A stretch of 50,318 bases of DNA from Rhizopus sp. PT2906. Taxonomy: Eukaryota > Mucoromycota > Mucoromycetes > Mucorales > Rhizopodaceae. Made by a program: the position numbers and the translations under genes. Below, piece by piece: positions 1 to 10,398 of this stretch. The stretch is from positions 1 through 50,318 of the forward strand of contig JAMYHX010000313.1 in the NCBI GenBank assembly GCA_025529335.1. The letters run 5' to 3'. The stretch's first letter is position 1. The number at the start of each line of letters is the position of its first letter. The notes beneath the pieces were generated by a model, which worked only from the letters and a program-made list of their open reading frames with translations, did no database searches and was not told the DNA's origin.

Positions 1-17
1 TCTCTCTCTCTCTCTCT
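1..17. repeat. (CT)n microsatellite at the window edge
   Basis: Uninterrupted TC dinucleotide run that continues past the left edge, so its true length is unknown. Confidence 0.9.
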
Positions 18-394
18 TTTGACATGATGTCGTTTTATTCAAACATATTTTTCTTTGTCGTCTTTTTACGCAAATAAATTTTTTATTTTATAACAACATT
101 TTATAAAATTAATGTCAATAATTAATAAAAATACAGTAAACGATAAGTCAATTTATGATGTCACTTCATTTTTGTTAACTGTGATACATTTGAAGCGACT
201 GGGAAGGTTGAAATTCTCATTATATGCCCCTTTTCAGGAGTTAATAAGAAGACATCAGGAGATATGAACTGCTGATACCGAATATCACTAATTGTTTTTT
301 TTTCACCTATTCGATGTGATGTAATTGACAATAGAGAGATAGCCTTTTGACGCTATAGAGACTGTAGTTTTTAGTATGTTGTAATAATGACTTG

Positions 395-575
395 TTACTT
401 ATTTATTTTATGTTGTCAGTTGATCAACAAAGAACCAAGATCAATCACGTGTAATTTCATTAAAGAATATTTCATTGGACAGCCTTAAGCTAGGCAGAGG
501 ATTTGGTAAGGTGAAGTTGTATTGTGGTATCACAGGTAGCGCCCGTAGCATGTAGTGCTGGCTTAGCTCTTTTGA
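395..575 (+). repeat. dispersed repeat family, copy A
   Basis: Shares with copies at 815-1055, 5700-6040 and 37230-37580 a fixed order of blocks. These are a tract containing AACAAAGAACCAAG and ATCACGTGTAAT, then a TCATTGGACAGCC block, then a closing block with GTAGCATGTAGTGCTGGC. Copies are diverged and carry small indels. No open reading frame and no clear terminal repeats were found. It is probably a non-autonomous transposon or a piece of one. A short piece of the closing block (GGAGCGCCCGTAGCATT) also sits near 4974-4990 beside the CENP-B-like pseudogene. The rest of 19-1268 holds no gene I can support. Confidence 0.6.
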
Positions 576-814
576 TTGATGGACCAATAACTGCACAATT
601 GTTTACAGTTGCGTTGTCTCCAAACATAATACCATAGTTAATTTTGCTAATATTATCTGGCATTTCCTAACTATTATTGAAAGTCTACGTGAACAAAAGT
701 AAAATTGACAGATCCATTTACTTATGTATTTGACCTGCTTCAGTTGGTTGGTATATGTCCTTGTAGGCAGAGATACGGCTGGGCATTTGGATATTTTTTC
801 TAACTCAGTTCTAC

Positions 815-1055
815 ACGCATTTAGGAGTTGTAAAGTTCGTGTTCCTTTTAAAGAAGAAAGAGATAAAAATTGATCAGCAAATAATCAGAATCCTTCAAGT
901 GTATTTTACATTAATGGTTATTCCACTGGGCAGTCTTAGGTTTAGTGTACATTTTGATAGTGTAAAGTTGTAGAGACAACAAAGATAGCGCTCCCAAGGA
1001 AGCGCCCTATTGTCTGGTGCATGCAGTGTTGGCCTTTCAACCTTTTTTCACAAGA
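815..1055 (+). repeat. dispersed repeat family, copy B
   Basis: Contains the AAGAAGAAAGAGATAAAAA block also present in the copy at 5700-6040. It then has TTTACATTAATGGTTATTCCACTGGGCAGTC (split here as TTTACATTA plus ATTCCACTGGGCAGTC), and closes with CTGGTGCATGCAGTGTTGGCC, the same closing block seen in the other copies. It is in the same orientation as copy A and only about 240 bp downstream of it. The 106-codon frame starting at 1010 runs through this repeat and is not believed to be a gene. Confidence 0.6.
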
Positions 1056-1268
1056 ACACAGACTGTAACACAAAGATCTCCCCCCTAAAAACAGTCACCT
1101 CGATAGCCCTTGTCATTGGGCCAAATTTAACTAAAGCAGAGAATGGGAAAGAGGAAACGATAATCAAACCTGTTTTCTTGTGCGCTTATTTCACAAGTAT
1201 TTTTTTCTCTCTCGCTCTCTCCCTCTCTCCATTTTTTTTCTTCTTCTTTTCTAATTCTTTGTTCCCAA

Positions 1269-2454
1269 ATGGTCCACAGTTCCTTACTCGAAGCCGTCCA
1301 ATTCTGCGACAAGTATCCATACGTGTTTGAAAAGACAGAGAAGCAACCCGTCGCCTTCAAGCACGACGACGCACTCCTCGGTCAGATCCTACCCAACGTT
1401 ATCTCCGCGCTGACCGAATACAACAACTCGGTATCACCTTCCCCCTTCAAGATCGAGCCTGACCTCGTAACGTTTGCCAATTGGGTGGATACCTTTGACA
1501 AGCGCACAGAGGTGATGAAGGTATTAGCAGACACTTGGCGAGAGCGTAAACTGTTTCCTGTTTTGGAGGGATGGAGAAATGAACTGTATCCTATCTATGG
1601 ACATCACGATCTTGTCTTTGTCATGGAGCGTGCGGCTACGCCCTTGTTTGGTGTGTCCACATTTGGATGTCATCTGAATGCGTACGTGACGGATAATGAA
1701 GGAAAGATTCACATGTGGGTAGCGCGAAGAGCAAAGACGAAGCCAACTTGGCCTGGCATGTTGGATAACTGTGTAAGTTACGCATTGTAAGTCCTCAAGA
1801 AGCTTATTTAATATACATATATAGGTTGCTGGAGGTATCTCTTACCAGTACCGTATCAAGGATACTATTGTCAAGGAATGTGATGAAGAAGCGAGTATTC
1901 CAGCAGAACTTGCTTCAAAGGTAAAAAAAAAAAAAAAAAAGTCAAACTGTCAAAATAAGAGCGCCGACTGAAATGTCTATCAGGCACGCAGTACGAATGT
2001 CATCAGCTATTATACCTTCACGGACGGTGGCTTGCAGCCAGAGACAGAGTAAGTTACAAAGAAATAGCCCCAAGTACATAAAAAGCTTAGATAGTATAGA
2101 TACATCTTTGACCTAGAGTTGCCTCAAGATTTTAAACCTACACCTAAAGATGGCGAAGTTGATTGCTTTTACCTTTGGCCATTAGAAAAGGTAAATCTAT
2201 TATACAATTTTCTTTGTACTGATGTCTTTGTCTTCTCAGGTCAAAGAGAGTATATTAAACCAAGAATGGAAATCAAATTCTGCTCTAGGTAAATAAAAAA
2301 AAAGGAGGGAATGAACAAGACTAACGTTTTTGTAGTGGCCATCGACTTTATGATTAGACATTCATATATCACGCCTGATGAAGAACCCGACTATATCAAG
2401 ATCAGTTACCATCTTCACCGAAAACTCGAGTTTCCTACTCCCATTCGTAAATAA
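1269..2454 (+). CDS. Nudix hydrolase with N-terminal DUF4743-type domain (Tnr3/YJR142W-like)
   Basis: Six exons: 1269-1772, 1825-1920, 1984-2048, 2100-2190, 2240-2288, 2336-2454, giving 307 aa. The first ~150 residues match the DUF4743-type N-domain that precedes the Nudix fold in fungal thiamine-pyrophosphokinase-related proteins and plant Nudix 20/24. The Nudix helix follows at about residues 170-195: GGISYQYRIKDT, then KECDEEASIP. The two metal-binding glutamates of EE are kept, but the usual RE is KE. Family members (yeast YJR142W) remove phosphate from damaged thiamine diphosphate such as oxy- or oxothiamine forms. That role is inferred here. The start is the first ATG of the open frame, after a pyrimidine-rich leader. 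Its stop lies only 9 bp from the stop of the convergent hydratase gene. Confidence 0.88.
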
Positions 2455-2463
2455 ACAATTTAT

Positions 2464-3509
2464 TTAAAGCTTTGAATTATGTGAGTCCTTGTAGAGAACA
2501 GCGTAACCGTTACTGACGACGACAACGTCTCTTTCCTTGACCTTGGCAACAAAGATGACGCCCTCCGTCTTGGCATCGTTTGAAGGTGTCTTCCACATGT
2601 AGATCTCCACGGTTTCGCCTGGAAAGACGGGAGATGCAAAACGAGCCTCGATGGACTTGAAGCGGTAAGGGTCGTTATTGGCCAAGGATTTGATGATGGC
2701 GTGACCACAGGCGCCATAGGTACAGAGACCATGAAGGATGGGCTTGGGGAAACCGACGCGGGGGGCTAGTTCGGTATCTGCGTGTAAGGGGTTATAGTCG
2801 CCCGAGAGACGGTAGAGAAGGGCTTGGTTAGGTTGGGTAGCAAAGATTTCGACGGCGTCAGGGCTACGCTTAGGAGGAGTGTAGGAAGTACCCTTGGGGC
2901 CTTTAGGTCCCTTTTTATCAAAAATAAGTATATATAAAAAGAGCCTTTATAAACAATGACTTACGTTCCAACCACCATAACCACGGACAAAAGACTTACT
3001 GACCATACGACTGTAATGAACCTTTTCTTGTTCATCTAATATATCAATGGTTGTCTCAATCACCATACCCGATCCCTTGTCATAGACGCCTGTACAGGTC
3101 TTGCGTGTGTTGAATCGACCGCCGTTCACAGGGAAAGGTGTGATCACTTCCAAGGACTGTTCGCCATGTACGATCTTGTTGGGGTCGTAAGGAGGCATAC
3201 CGGGTAACTTATCACCGCTTTGTACACGTTCTTGGAATAAATTGACGTCGTAACTGTCTCCCTTTAATGCCAGAACAAGAGGATAAGTGGGTAAAGGAGC
3301 AAAGTCCTTGCCTAATAAAGATGAGAAAAAAACATATATGACATGTATATAAACTTACGTAGTTCGTAAAGGTATTGAAGTTCATCTTCTTTTACGCCAA
3401 CGCCAAGTGCATATAAAAGGTAATCACGCTTGTTACAAACAACTTTTTCTGTCTTAAATACGTGTCCAACAGCTTTTTCGACGTCAACTTTGAATCCTTC
3501 AACTGGCAT
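2464..3509 (-). CDS. peroxisomal enoyl-CoA hydratase 2 (MaoC/hot-dog), stand-alone
   Basis: Three exons: 3509-3359, 3311-2965, 2910-2464, giving 314 aa. The product is a two-hot-dog hydratase-2 like the central domain of peroxisomal MFE-2. It would hydrate trans-2-enoyl-CoA to (3R)-hydroxyacyl-CoA in beta-oxidation. The C-terminal half holds the hydratase-2 motif GDYNPLHAD (catalytic Asp and His), followed by FPKPILHGLCTYG. The protein ends in -NSKL, a canonical PTS1, so peroxisomal import is expected. In fungal MFE-2 this domain is fused to two dehydrogenase domains; here it is free. An SCP2-only gene and an SDR gene lie downstream in the window. The start ATG is the only in-frame one before the conserved N-terminus (MPVEGFKVDVEKAVGH). 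Confidence 0.92.
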
Positions 3510-4012
3510 TTTAATATTAAAAAAAAAAGAAAAAGGAAAAGGAAAAAGAAACAAAAAAAAGCTTATTTGAAAGAATAAAGATTTCTGCTTACCAAATTGA
3601 TTTTCCCAGTCATTCTCTGGTTTCTCGGTGTTGTCTCTTTTTAATAAAAAGTCAGACACAGTAGGGCATTTTACCACTAAAATATCATTATATAAATGTG
3701 CTGGAAAGTATGACATGAACCTTTTATTATATATACCTTTGTTCAAGCATTGAGAGAGAGAGGTTCCCTTGGGATATATATATATACAAGTTGGGTTTTG
3801 TACGACTATAAATTGCATTGGCCAATTGATTTCTTTTTTCACGCTCAGCATTTGTATCTCTTCAAAAGTGAAGCGAACCTTGATGAAATATCCTAAACTG
3901 TTGGTGTAAGGGGGGTTTCTACTATATTAACTTCAGAAAAAGACACTGAGCGCTCTGTATTCGTGTCAAAAAGGCTTGTACTAAATAAGCGATATTGATA
4001 GATTAATCAGAC
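3510..4012 (-). other. unresolved stretch upstream of the hydratase, possible exons
   Basis: Minus-strand frames here are protein-like in patches (for example a segment reading FDTNTERSVSFSEVN near 3920-3965, and DFLLKRDNTEKPENDWENQF near 3597-3657). Consensus donors follow one of them (TTTG/GTAAGC). I could not chain them into one frame or recognise a family. It may hold an upstream exon series, a decayed gene, or chance frames. Confidence 0.2.
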
Positions 4013-4973
4013 TTATGATTGAAAGTAGTCTGTTAATTTCTTCTGTTTGCCTTGTGGCTGTTGTTCATCATCTTTTCTTATTCTTTCATACATCATTTGA
4101 CAAGAATCATAGAATTTAGCATCTTCTTAAGTTCCAAAGAAAGATTGATATTTCATAATTGTGTGTAGAGCATCAAGCATGGCTTCTTTTCTTTTAAGGT
4201 CTTCTTTAGTGGTATCATTCAGTTAATCTCCTATAGGCTTACTCTCTATTACGGTTGAGTAACATAAAGATATAAAAGAAATGGCTTACCTTCTGATGAT
4301 TCTAACTGATCATCTTGGTTTATAGAATGAGCCGTATCCAAAGAATGTAAACGCTGAGAAACGACATAACTAGGCTCATCACCGACCATGTCAATCGTCA
4401 GGCCGTGTTTTTTCTTGAACCGTTCAAACCAACCGTTTGAAAAGGAAGGAAAATTGAAAGACTCAGGATCCAATTTAAGATCGAATCGACAGATATCTTC
4501 ACCCATCTGCTTGATCCTATTCCCACTCAAGGGAACATTCCGCTTTTGACAATCGATAATGTCATCGATAAGAAGCTTTTCGAGCTCAGGGTATTTGGAT
4601 TTTCGTAGCATCTTACGGTCAACCCCACCACAGAGGCTTCCTTCCAGGATAGTCTTTATGTCATACTTGTGTCTGAACTTCCATAGTCTGTGGATCGTTA
4701 ACTGCGTAGATGGTGCAACCAGACCAAACTGCTTCTGCGCCCATTTGGTGACAGACACTTGGGTTATGCCCTCAGTCTTTGCCATATAGTCAATGATTTG
4801 TGCTTTTTGGACAAGTGTAAAGTTCTTGTCGAGTCTTTTGAATCGATCAGCAAAGGTTTGTGGATCGATGAAACCGACAGCAGATCGTCAAGGCGACCAA
4901 GCAAATTCAAAAGATCGTCTTTTTTTTTTTCCTGAGAATATTGAACGATATCAATTTGGTAAAAGTGCCCCAT
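4013..4973 (-). pseudogene. CENP-B/pogo-type HTH gene, broken, without a DDE domain
   Basis: The clear part is 4785-4270: 170 residues with a first helix-turn-helix (VSVTKWAQKQFGL) and a CENP-B-type second HTH (YPELEKLLIDDIIDCQ, then FSNGWFERFKKKHGL). This is the usual N-terminus of pogo/Tigger transposases and their host-domesticated relatives. The frame upstream of 4785 is open back to a stop near 4885; a +1 shift restores a longer N-terminus starting near 4973. After a donor at about 4282, a C-terminal piece is readable at 4230-4013 but contains in-frame stops. It ends QGKQKKLTDYFQS, which contains a PIP-box-like QKKLTDYF. No DDE catalytic core fits between the two parts. Decayed transposase or decayed domesticated gene. 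Confidence 0.6.
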
Positions 4974-5218
4974 GGGAGCGCCCGTAGCATTAACCTTCTC
5001 GCAGATTTCCTCGTGTGTTCACCAACAATAGTGGTTAGCACACAGAAGCAACACTAATTTGTTTATATTTCGGTTTAATTGGGTGTTTTTTATATCCTTA
5101 ATGCCAAATTAATTTACAGTAAATCGTTGAATTGTAGTCAACTAGATCCATTTTAGATACAGGTCGATTGGCACATAAAGCTTTATACTGATAGAATTTG
5201 CGTAATATGCCTTCAGCA
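4974..5218. other. repeat-derived AT-rich spacer
   Basis: It begins with a GGAGCGCCCGTAGCATT block shared with repeat copy A. No coding frame or RNA gene is supported. Confidence 0.4.
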
Positions 5219-5319
5219 TCAATTATTCAATGGTTTTCGGTTGACAGTTTTGGCATGCCAAGTGCCCCTAGAGAAGCAATAGCGTGAATAGTCTACAGGC
5301 CAAAGAAAGAGAGAGAGCA

Positions 5320-5523
5320 CCATAGAACCTACATGTGCGTTATCCATATGAAGGGCCAATTCATCTTTGTTGTCAAAGAGCTCCACGCATGAGATGCAAG
5401 ACAATTTGATAAGTGTATTTTCAGGAATATCTTTAAGTTGGCTTCGTTATAGAAGCGCTGGTAGCACGTCATTTTTTTGTCCTTTCGCCGAGATTGTACA
5501 ACCTTGTCGTAGAATTTGAACAA
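5320..5523 (-). pseudogene. C2H2 zinc-finger fragment
   Basis: Two minus-strand frames join by a one-base shift near 5435 into a stretch containing LSCISCVELFDNKDELALHM followed by DNAH. This is a C-x2-C-x12-H-x4-H finger. A possible donor (GTAGGT) follows the last histidine. Surrounding sequence does not extend it. I read it as a decayed zinc-finger or transposon-derived gene. Confidence 0.35.
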
Positions 5524-5699
5524 GTGACTTTGGCATTTTTGTAACGATGAGAAACAATCGCTAGCACACTATGGGCATATCCTCTTTATCAGGACAACCG
5601 ATTACATTTCCTTGGCGACAAATTACAAACGCTAATTTGAATAGTGTGTGTAGCTTCGTCAAAGGGAAGCACCACAGGAACAGAAAATTCACCAAAGTT

Positions 5700-6040
5700 A
5701 GATTAATCTTCCGGGCGTTACCTCTACTCATTACCTATGATATCCTCCAACAAAGCTTTTGACTGTGAGGCGCCGCGCTAAACATGACTTTATAAAGTTG
5801 CCATCTTGGTTTGTGTTTTATTTCGAGAAGAAAGAGATAAAAAAGAAATGCTGTTATTATTGTATTTTAACTTTATGTTGTCAATTGCTCAACAAAGAAC
5901 CAAGGTTAATCACGTGTAATTATTATAATGAATTATTTTATGTCAGCGGATAGCCTATTAGACAGTCTTACAGGCAGTGTCTAGAAGCAGCAGTGGCCTA
6001 TTTTCTGGTGCATGTAGTGTTGGCCTTCATCAAACGGTGA
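5700..6040 (+). repeat. dispersed repeat family, copy C (longest with copy D)
   Basis: It aligns block by block with 37230-37580: GTTACCTCTACTCATTACCT / GTTACCTCTGACTACTACCT, CGCGCTAAAC / TACGCTAAAC, TTTATAAAGTT..CAT.TTGG, AGAAGA.AGAGATAAA. It ends CTGGTGCATGTAGTGTTGGCC. In the middle it shares AACAAAGAACCAAGGTTAAT and CACGTGTAAT with copy A. Small ORFs within it are not conserved between copies. Confidence 0.65.
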
Positions 6041-6926
6041 AGTAAATGACGAAAACAAATAACAAAAGACTGTAGGAGACTGTTAATGTATCAGCAACAC
6101 TTTATGAATTAAGCTTGTAGATTAGTCCTAGTATCAATGACTTAATCATGTGGTTTATAAGCAAATTAACACAATTCAATGTAGTTTATTGTTTGCACTG
6201 CGAGACAATCTATGCAAGTATTTACAACAAAAATAATAATAATAATAATAATAGTCATTTCTTTAAGCTCAAGTGGACTTACACTGGCTTATTCAGAACG
6301 AAAAGGTCGGCTATTGAAAGTTGGAATTAACACTATGATTGAGATTGAATTTCGAAACAGGAGAGACCTGGACAGACACTCTAAGTTTTGAAGACAAAGT
6401 CGAAGCCTGAACTGATGCGCAGTGAAGTGGCATTTTTCCTCAATTTTCAAACAGCTGCTTTCCACTCAATTCTTACTCATTTCTGACGCATTCAGAACCA
6501 CCAACATTGCCAGGCTATTATGTCTTCATAATAGTCAAAAGCTAGCGTATCTTAAAGAAGCGTTCAGAACATCACATGATCAAATAGATGACCAAAGCGA
6601 ACATTAGCCTCCGTCACAAAGGGGAGAGTAAACAAAGAGGTGATGACAGCTAAACTGTGCAAGCTTCTGTGTGTCTGCATAGCCATATACTCTTTTCCAG
6701 AAAGTAAATATGTAACAAGCGGTTAAAAGGTTTCGAGTGTAGAAAGAAGAGAATGTGTAACTCGATATCCATACAAAGTGAAGGGTAGTTTCACAATGTG
6801 TATAATAATGGAATACAAAAGCAAGGAAACTTTCCTGGTTCGATTATACTTCACTTTTTCATTCCCCTTGTTCATCTATTTGGCAGGTAAGCCAAGTCTT
6901 TTTTTCTTTTTTTTTTTTTTTCCTTC
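6041..6926. other. intergenic, no gene seen
   Basis: AT-rich DNA with an (AAT)n run at about 6231-6252 and a T-rich tract just upstream of the methyltransferase start. Only short, non-conserved frames are present. Confidence 0.5.
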
Positions 6927-8199
6927 ATGGGAAACAAGTTTACAAAGATACGAAATAATACATATTTTAGTAATAAGACATATTTGACAGACATGAGCGA
7001 GACCAAGATTGATGATAGTAAAAAGACAGATATACCTACAAAGAGAGAATTTCATCAAGTAGAGACGTCTACTTATTGGTTGCCCAAAGATGAGGACGAG
7101 CAGTTGAGATTGACAGGTGTAAGTTGTGTGCGTTTGTGTGATACAATGAGTCTAAATATGTTGTTATAGCAACATGGTATTTTCAAATATATAGCTGGAG
7201 GGTAAAGACTGGTAACTTATAATGTCATTTGATAACACCCTTTTTATAGAAACGTTCGTCCAAAGGTCTTGAAGGCCTTGGATTTCAAGGGTGGACTTGA
7301 AGTACTTGACGTCGGATGTGGATCAGGCGTGTGGGTCATGGTAACTTGTGATAATTTTCATTTAAAACAAAGACTCATTGTGAATTAGGATATGATATCT
7401 GAGTATCCCAATTGTAGTTACTATGGCTGTGATATGGTAGATGTTGTCAATAAGAACATGATGCCAAAGCAATTTCAGTTTGCCATTGGTAATATCCTTG
7501 AAGGTTTGCCTTATCCAGATAACTCGTTTGATTTTGTTCATATGAGACTGTTTGTTGCTGCATTAAAAGTCGAGGAATGGCCATTAGCGATCAAGGAACT
7601 GGTCCGTGTGACTAAGCCAGGAGGTTACTTTCAAATGGTTGAACTCGATATGAAAGTAAAAAACAAAAAAAAAAAGAAAAAAAGGAAACGATTTCTTGAC
7701 AAAATTCATTAGATACCTGAACTAAAAGAAGGACAAGAGAAGGATGCATTCTACAGGTTGATGGAAGCAGGTAAATCCTCCTCTTTATAAATAGCATGCC
7801 CCTCACCATTTAATATATATAGCCAATATTACATGCAAGGCAAGAGGACAAGATGCAAGGATTGGCAGAGAATTAGAAAGAATGGTATCTGAAGCTGATC
7901 ATATCACCATCATTGACACTAAATACGGATACATTGATACAAGTAAGCATTTTTTTTCCATGAATTTAACAACATAACCTCTCACCATGCCAGTACTAGC
8001 CAATGGTACAAATGAGGCCAAGATGGCCATTTGGGCTTGGATACAGTTTGCAAAGAGTGGTATGCCCATGTTTGGTCCCGTGTTGGGCTTAAAGAATGTA
8101 CAGGAACAACAGAATTTTTTGAAAGAACTTGAGTATTGTATGACGTCGATCAATGGCCATGCTCATGTGTACACCGTAGCTGCTCAAAAAGTCGAATAA
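6927..8199 (+). CDS. class I SAM-dependent methyltransferase, putatively N-myristoylated
   Basis: Seven exons: 6927-7118, 7170-7201, 7250-7340, 7389-7655, 7713-7770, 7823-7942, 7994-8199, giving 321 aa. Motif I (LEVLDVGCGSGVWV) lies near residues 90-103. The acidic post-I motif YYGCDMVD, then LPYPDNSFDFVHMR (motif II region) and VRVTKPGGYFQMVELD (motif III) follow. This is the Methyltransf_25/UMTA-like fold common in fungi, often linked to development or secondary metabolism (LaeA relatives). The substrate cannot be told. The N-terminus MGNKFTK fits the myristoylation pattern G-x3-[STAGCN] and is rich in Lys/Arg, which suggests membrane attachment. The chosen ATG is the one creating that motif; a second, MSETK, is 23 codons in. 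Confidence 0.88.
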
Positions 8200-8802
8200 A
8201 AAAAAGCTTTCTTTATTATATATATTTTCTTTGAAAGGTGGTTAAAAACAATAAAGAAGAGGGAGCCTGCACTGCCATATTGATATTTACAAAATGAAAC
8301 AACACTATCAAATTGACAACATTCTTTGTGAAGTTTTGTACCCTTTCATCATGGTTATACGATTAGTGTAGTCACATTTTTAAACCATCAGACGGTTAGG
8401 TCTTTATTAAGATAAACACTCCATCAACCTCAAGTCTCATTATCCCGACTTTATCATCTTTGCTTCGAAATCAATAATAAGAGATACGCAACGTCTGTTT
8501 TTCAATGTCAGATTTGTAAATTGGGGTGAGTATAGTCATTTATAGTAATCTTGGTTCTCCCATCGGTCCCTTTTCACATGTCTATGATGATAAAGGCATA
8601 AAAAGTTGTTCTTAATAGATTTTAAGAATAATAATAAAACTTGTAAAGACAACTAACAAAAGGAGAAAGGGAGACGTCATAAGTGCTTTCTCTCTTTTTT
8701 TTTTTCTCTTTATTGTAATTTTACGAGTGAAATGCGGAGAGTGTAACTTTATTCTTTTTTGTAAAGATCAAGATGACATAAAGAAAAATTAAAATCAGTG
8801 AC
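8200..8802. other. intergenic region between methyltransferase and SCP2 gene
   Basis: No coding frame is supported. The right part (8690-8802) is the T-rich promoter of the SCP2 gene. Confidence 0.5.
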
Positions 8803-8810
8803 TATAAAAG
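8803..8810 (+). promoter_or_regulatory. TATA box of the SCP2 gene
   Basis: TATAAAAG, 54 bp upstream of the ATG at 8864, followed by a T-rich tract. Position and sequence fit a strongly expressed small gene. Confidence 0.55.
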
Positions 8811-8863
8811 CAACAAGAGTAAAAATTATATATATTTTTTTTTCTATTCTTTATCTTCACAAC

Positions 8864-9250
8864 ATGTCTGATATCGTCGTTCCTGGTTTCAAAAGCTCTG
8901 AATTGATTGCTGAACTTAACAAGTCATTCGAAAATTACAGTCCTGAAGAAAAGCAAAAGTTAATCAAGCAAGTCAATGGTGTCTTTCAATTTGTCATCAA
9001 AAACAACGAAGGTAAAGAAGAGGTCTTTGTCGTCGATGTCAAGAAGGAAGGTAAAGTCAGTCGTGGTAAGGGTGCCAAGCCTGATGCTATCTTGACCTTG
9101 AAGGACCAAGACTTTGTTGACTTGGCTACTGGTAAATTAAATGGTCAAAAGGCTTACATGAGTGGTAAACTCAAGATTAAGGGTCAAATCATGTTGGCTA
9201 TGAAATTGGATACCGTCTTCAAGGCCGTTAAGCCTGCTGCTAAGCTTTAA
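8864..9250 (+). CDS. SCP2 sterol-carrier domain protein with PTS1-like tail
   Basis: Single exon, 128 aa. The whole protein is one SCP2 domain. It has an N-terminal helix (SSELIAELNKSFENYSPEEK), the strand FQFVIKNNEGKEEVFVVDVK, then PDAILTLKDQDFVDLATGKL and GQKAYMSGKLKIKG, the lipid-cavity signature. It is expected to carry fatty acyl-CoAs or sterols. The C-terminus is AAKL; AKL is an accepted PTS1 variant, so a peroxisomal location is likely. The length matches stand-alone fungal SCP2 proteins (about 125-130 aa). In animal MFE-2 the same domain is fused behind a hydratase-2. An earlier in-frame ATG (8798) lies at the TATA box and is not a plausible start. Confidence 0.95.
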   Translation: MSDIVVPGFKSSELIAELNKSFENYSPEEKQKLIKQVNGVFQFVIKNNEGKEEVFVVDVKKEGKVSRGKGAKPDAILTLKDQDFVDLATGKLNGQKAYMSGKLKIKGQIMLAMKLDTVFKAVKPAAKL

Positions 9251-9603
9251 TTTATTTTATTTTTGTACAGAAATGATTATGTAATAAACAAGTACCTTTA
9301 TAAATTCATTCAAGGAGCAATTTAGTCTAATTTATGACTGACTGGGGTTTTCTTAAAAAAAAAGAGGGGGGGGGGGATAACACACTCCTCTTTTTTTCTG
9401 TGTGAATATCAAAAAAATAACTGCCCTTATTCCAACAAAAGAAGGGCATCCCCTTTGCATATTGGTGTGATTGCAGAAACTAGGAATTCAAATACCGATG
9501 AGACAAGAAAAAACCCGGTCCTGTTAAAAAGCACATAAAAAGCAGCATCTGGACCTTTTTTTTTCTTGCTTTCTTTTCTTACACAAATGTATCTTTCCTA
9601 TTG
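9251..9603. other. intergenic with G-tract and small inverted repeat
   Basis: It holds an A-run/G-run at about 9355-9376, directly followed by a TCCTC-T-rich tract. An inverted repeat TGCCCTT...AAGGGCA lies at 9422-9448 (13-nt loop). The last 60 bp are the T-rich leader of the next gene. Confidence 0.45.
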
Positions 9604-10256
9604 ATGATAGAACAACAACAGCAGCAACAACAACAACAACAGCCAGCCAATAAGGCGGTTGCAAATTTTCTTCAAGTAAAAGATATGAATGCACAATGTA
9701 AAAATTTTGATTGCGAAGTGATTGTGCTCCAGCCAGGTAGGGATTATATTATAATAATAGAGACATGCTTAACAAATATAAGCAGACAATGAGCCAACAG
9801 GTACACGTGACGGAGATATAGTTTACAAGTTCTTAGTAGCAGATAGAACAGGTTCAATCGTGTTGACTGTTTGGGGCACAAAAGGAAGCGAGATAAAGAA
9901 TGGAGATATTTTACGTCTATCGGGAGTGTAAGTTATAATAATGTCATATTCCCCTCTTTTGCTCATTCTTTAATAGACATTGTAAGTTGAGAAATGGACA
10001 TTTGTATATTTGTACACCTAGTAAATGTAAATTAAAGAGAGTGGGACAAGATACATTACCGTTTAGTGAGAAACCAAACATGTCAGAGAAAGAATACGTT
10101 AAGCCTGTATTAAACACTACTATAAATAATAATAATGTTGTCACAAGACAGCAGCCCTATACGTTTAATAGAGGCCATCGTAGTAATAATAATAATAATC
10201 AACCAAGAACAAACCGTATAAGATACCATCATGATTTGGATAATCCTGTACAGTAA
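9604..10256 (+). CDS. SOSS-B / hSSB1-like single-stranded DNA-binding protein
   Basis: Three exons: 9604-9736, 9786-9927, 9977-10256, giving 184 aa. After a poly-Gln start (a CAA/CAG run) comes one OB fold: FLQVKDMNAQCKNFDCEVIV, then TRDGDIVYKFLVADRTGSIV, LTVWG, IKNGDILRLSG, and LRNGHLYICTPSKCKLKRVG. This order matches the OB fold of SOSS subunit B (NABP1/NABP2, hSSB1/2), including the (L/V)TVWG and GDILRL strands. The Asn-rich tail is disordered, as in hSSB1. The family binds ssDNA at breaks and works in the ATM pathway and with Integrator. That role is inferred here. The next two genes downstream are Bub2-like and BRCA1/BARD1-like. Confidence 0.85.
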
Positions 10257-10398
10257 CCTCCCTTCCTTTTCTCTCTCTCTCTCTCTCTCTGTCTGTCTTT
10301 CCCCTTTAAGAAATATTCATTTCATTGTATCTTTATATATATATATTCCCTTTGTATTATAATAAACCATCTCTTTCTTTATTCCTTTTTTTTTTCCT

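Noticed and set aside
1010..1330. 106-codon plus ORF before the Nudix gene
   Set aside because: It runs through repeat copy B and the pyrimidine leader and overlaps the Nudix start in another frame; composition is T-driven.
3312..3851. 179-codon minus ORF overlapping the hydratase start
   Set aside because: It reads through the first hydratase intron and an AT-rich leader; only the hydratase exon inside it is real.
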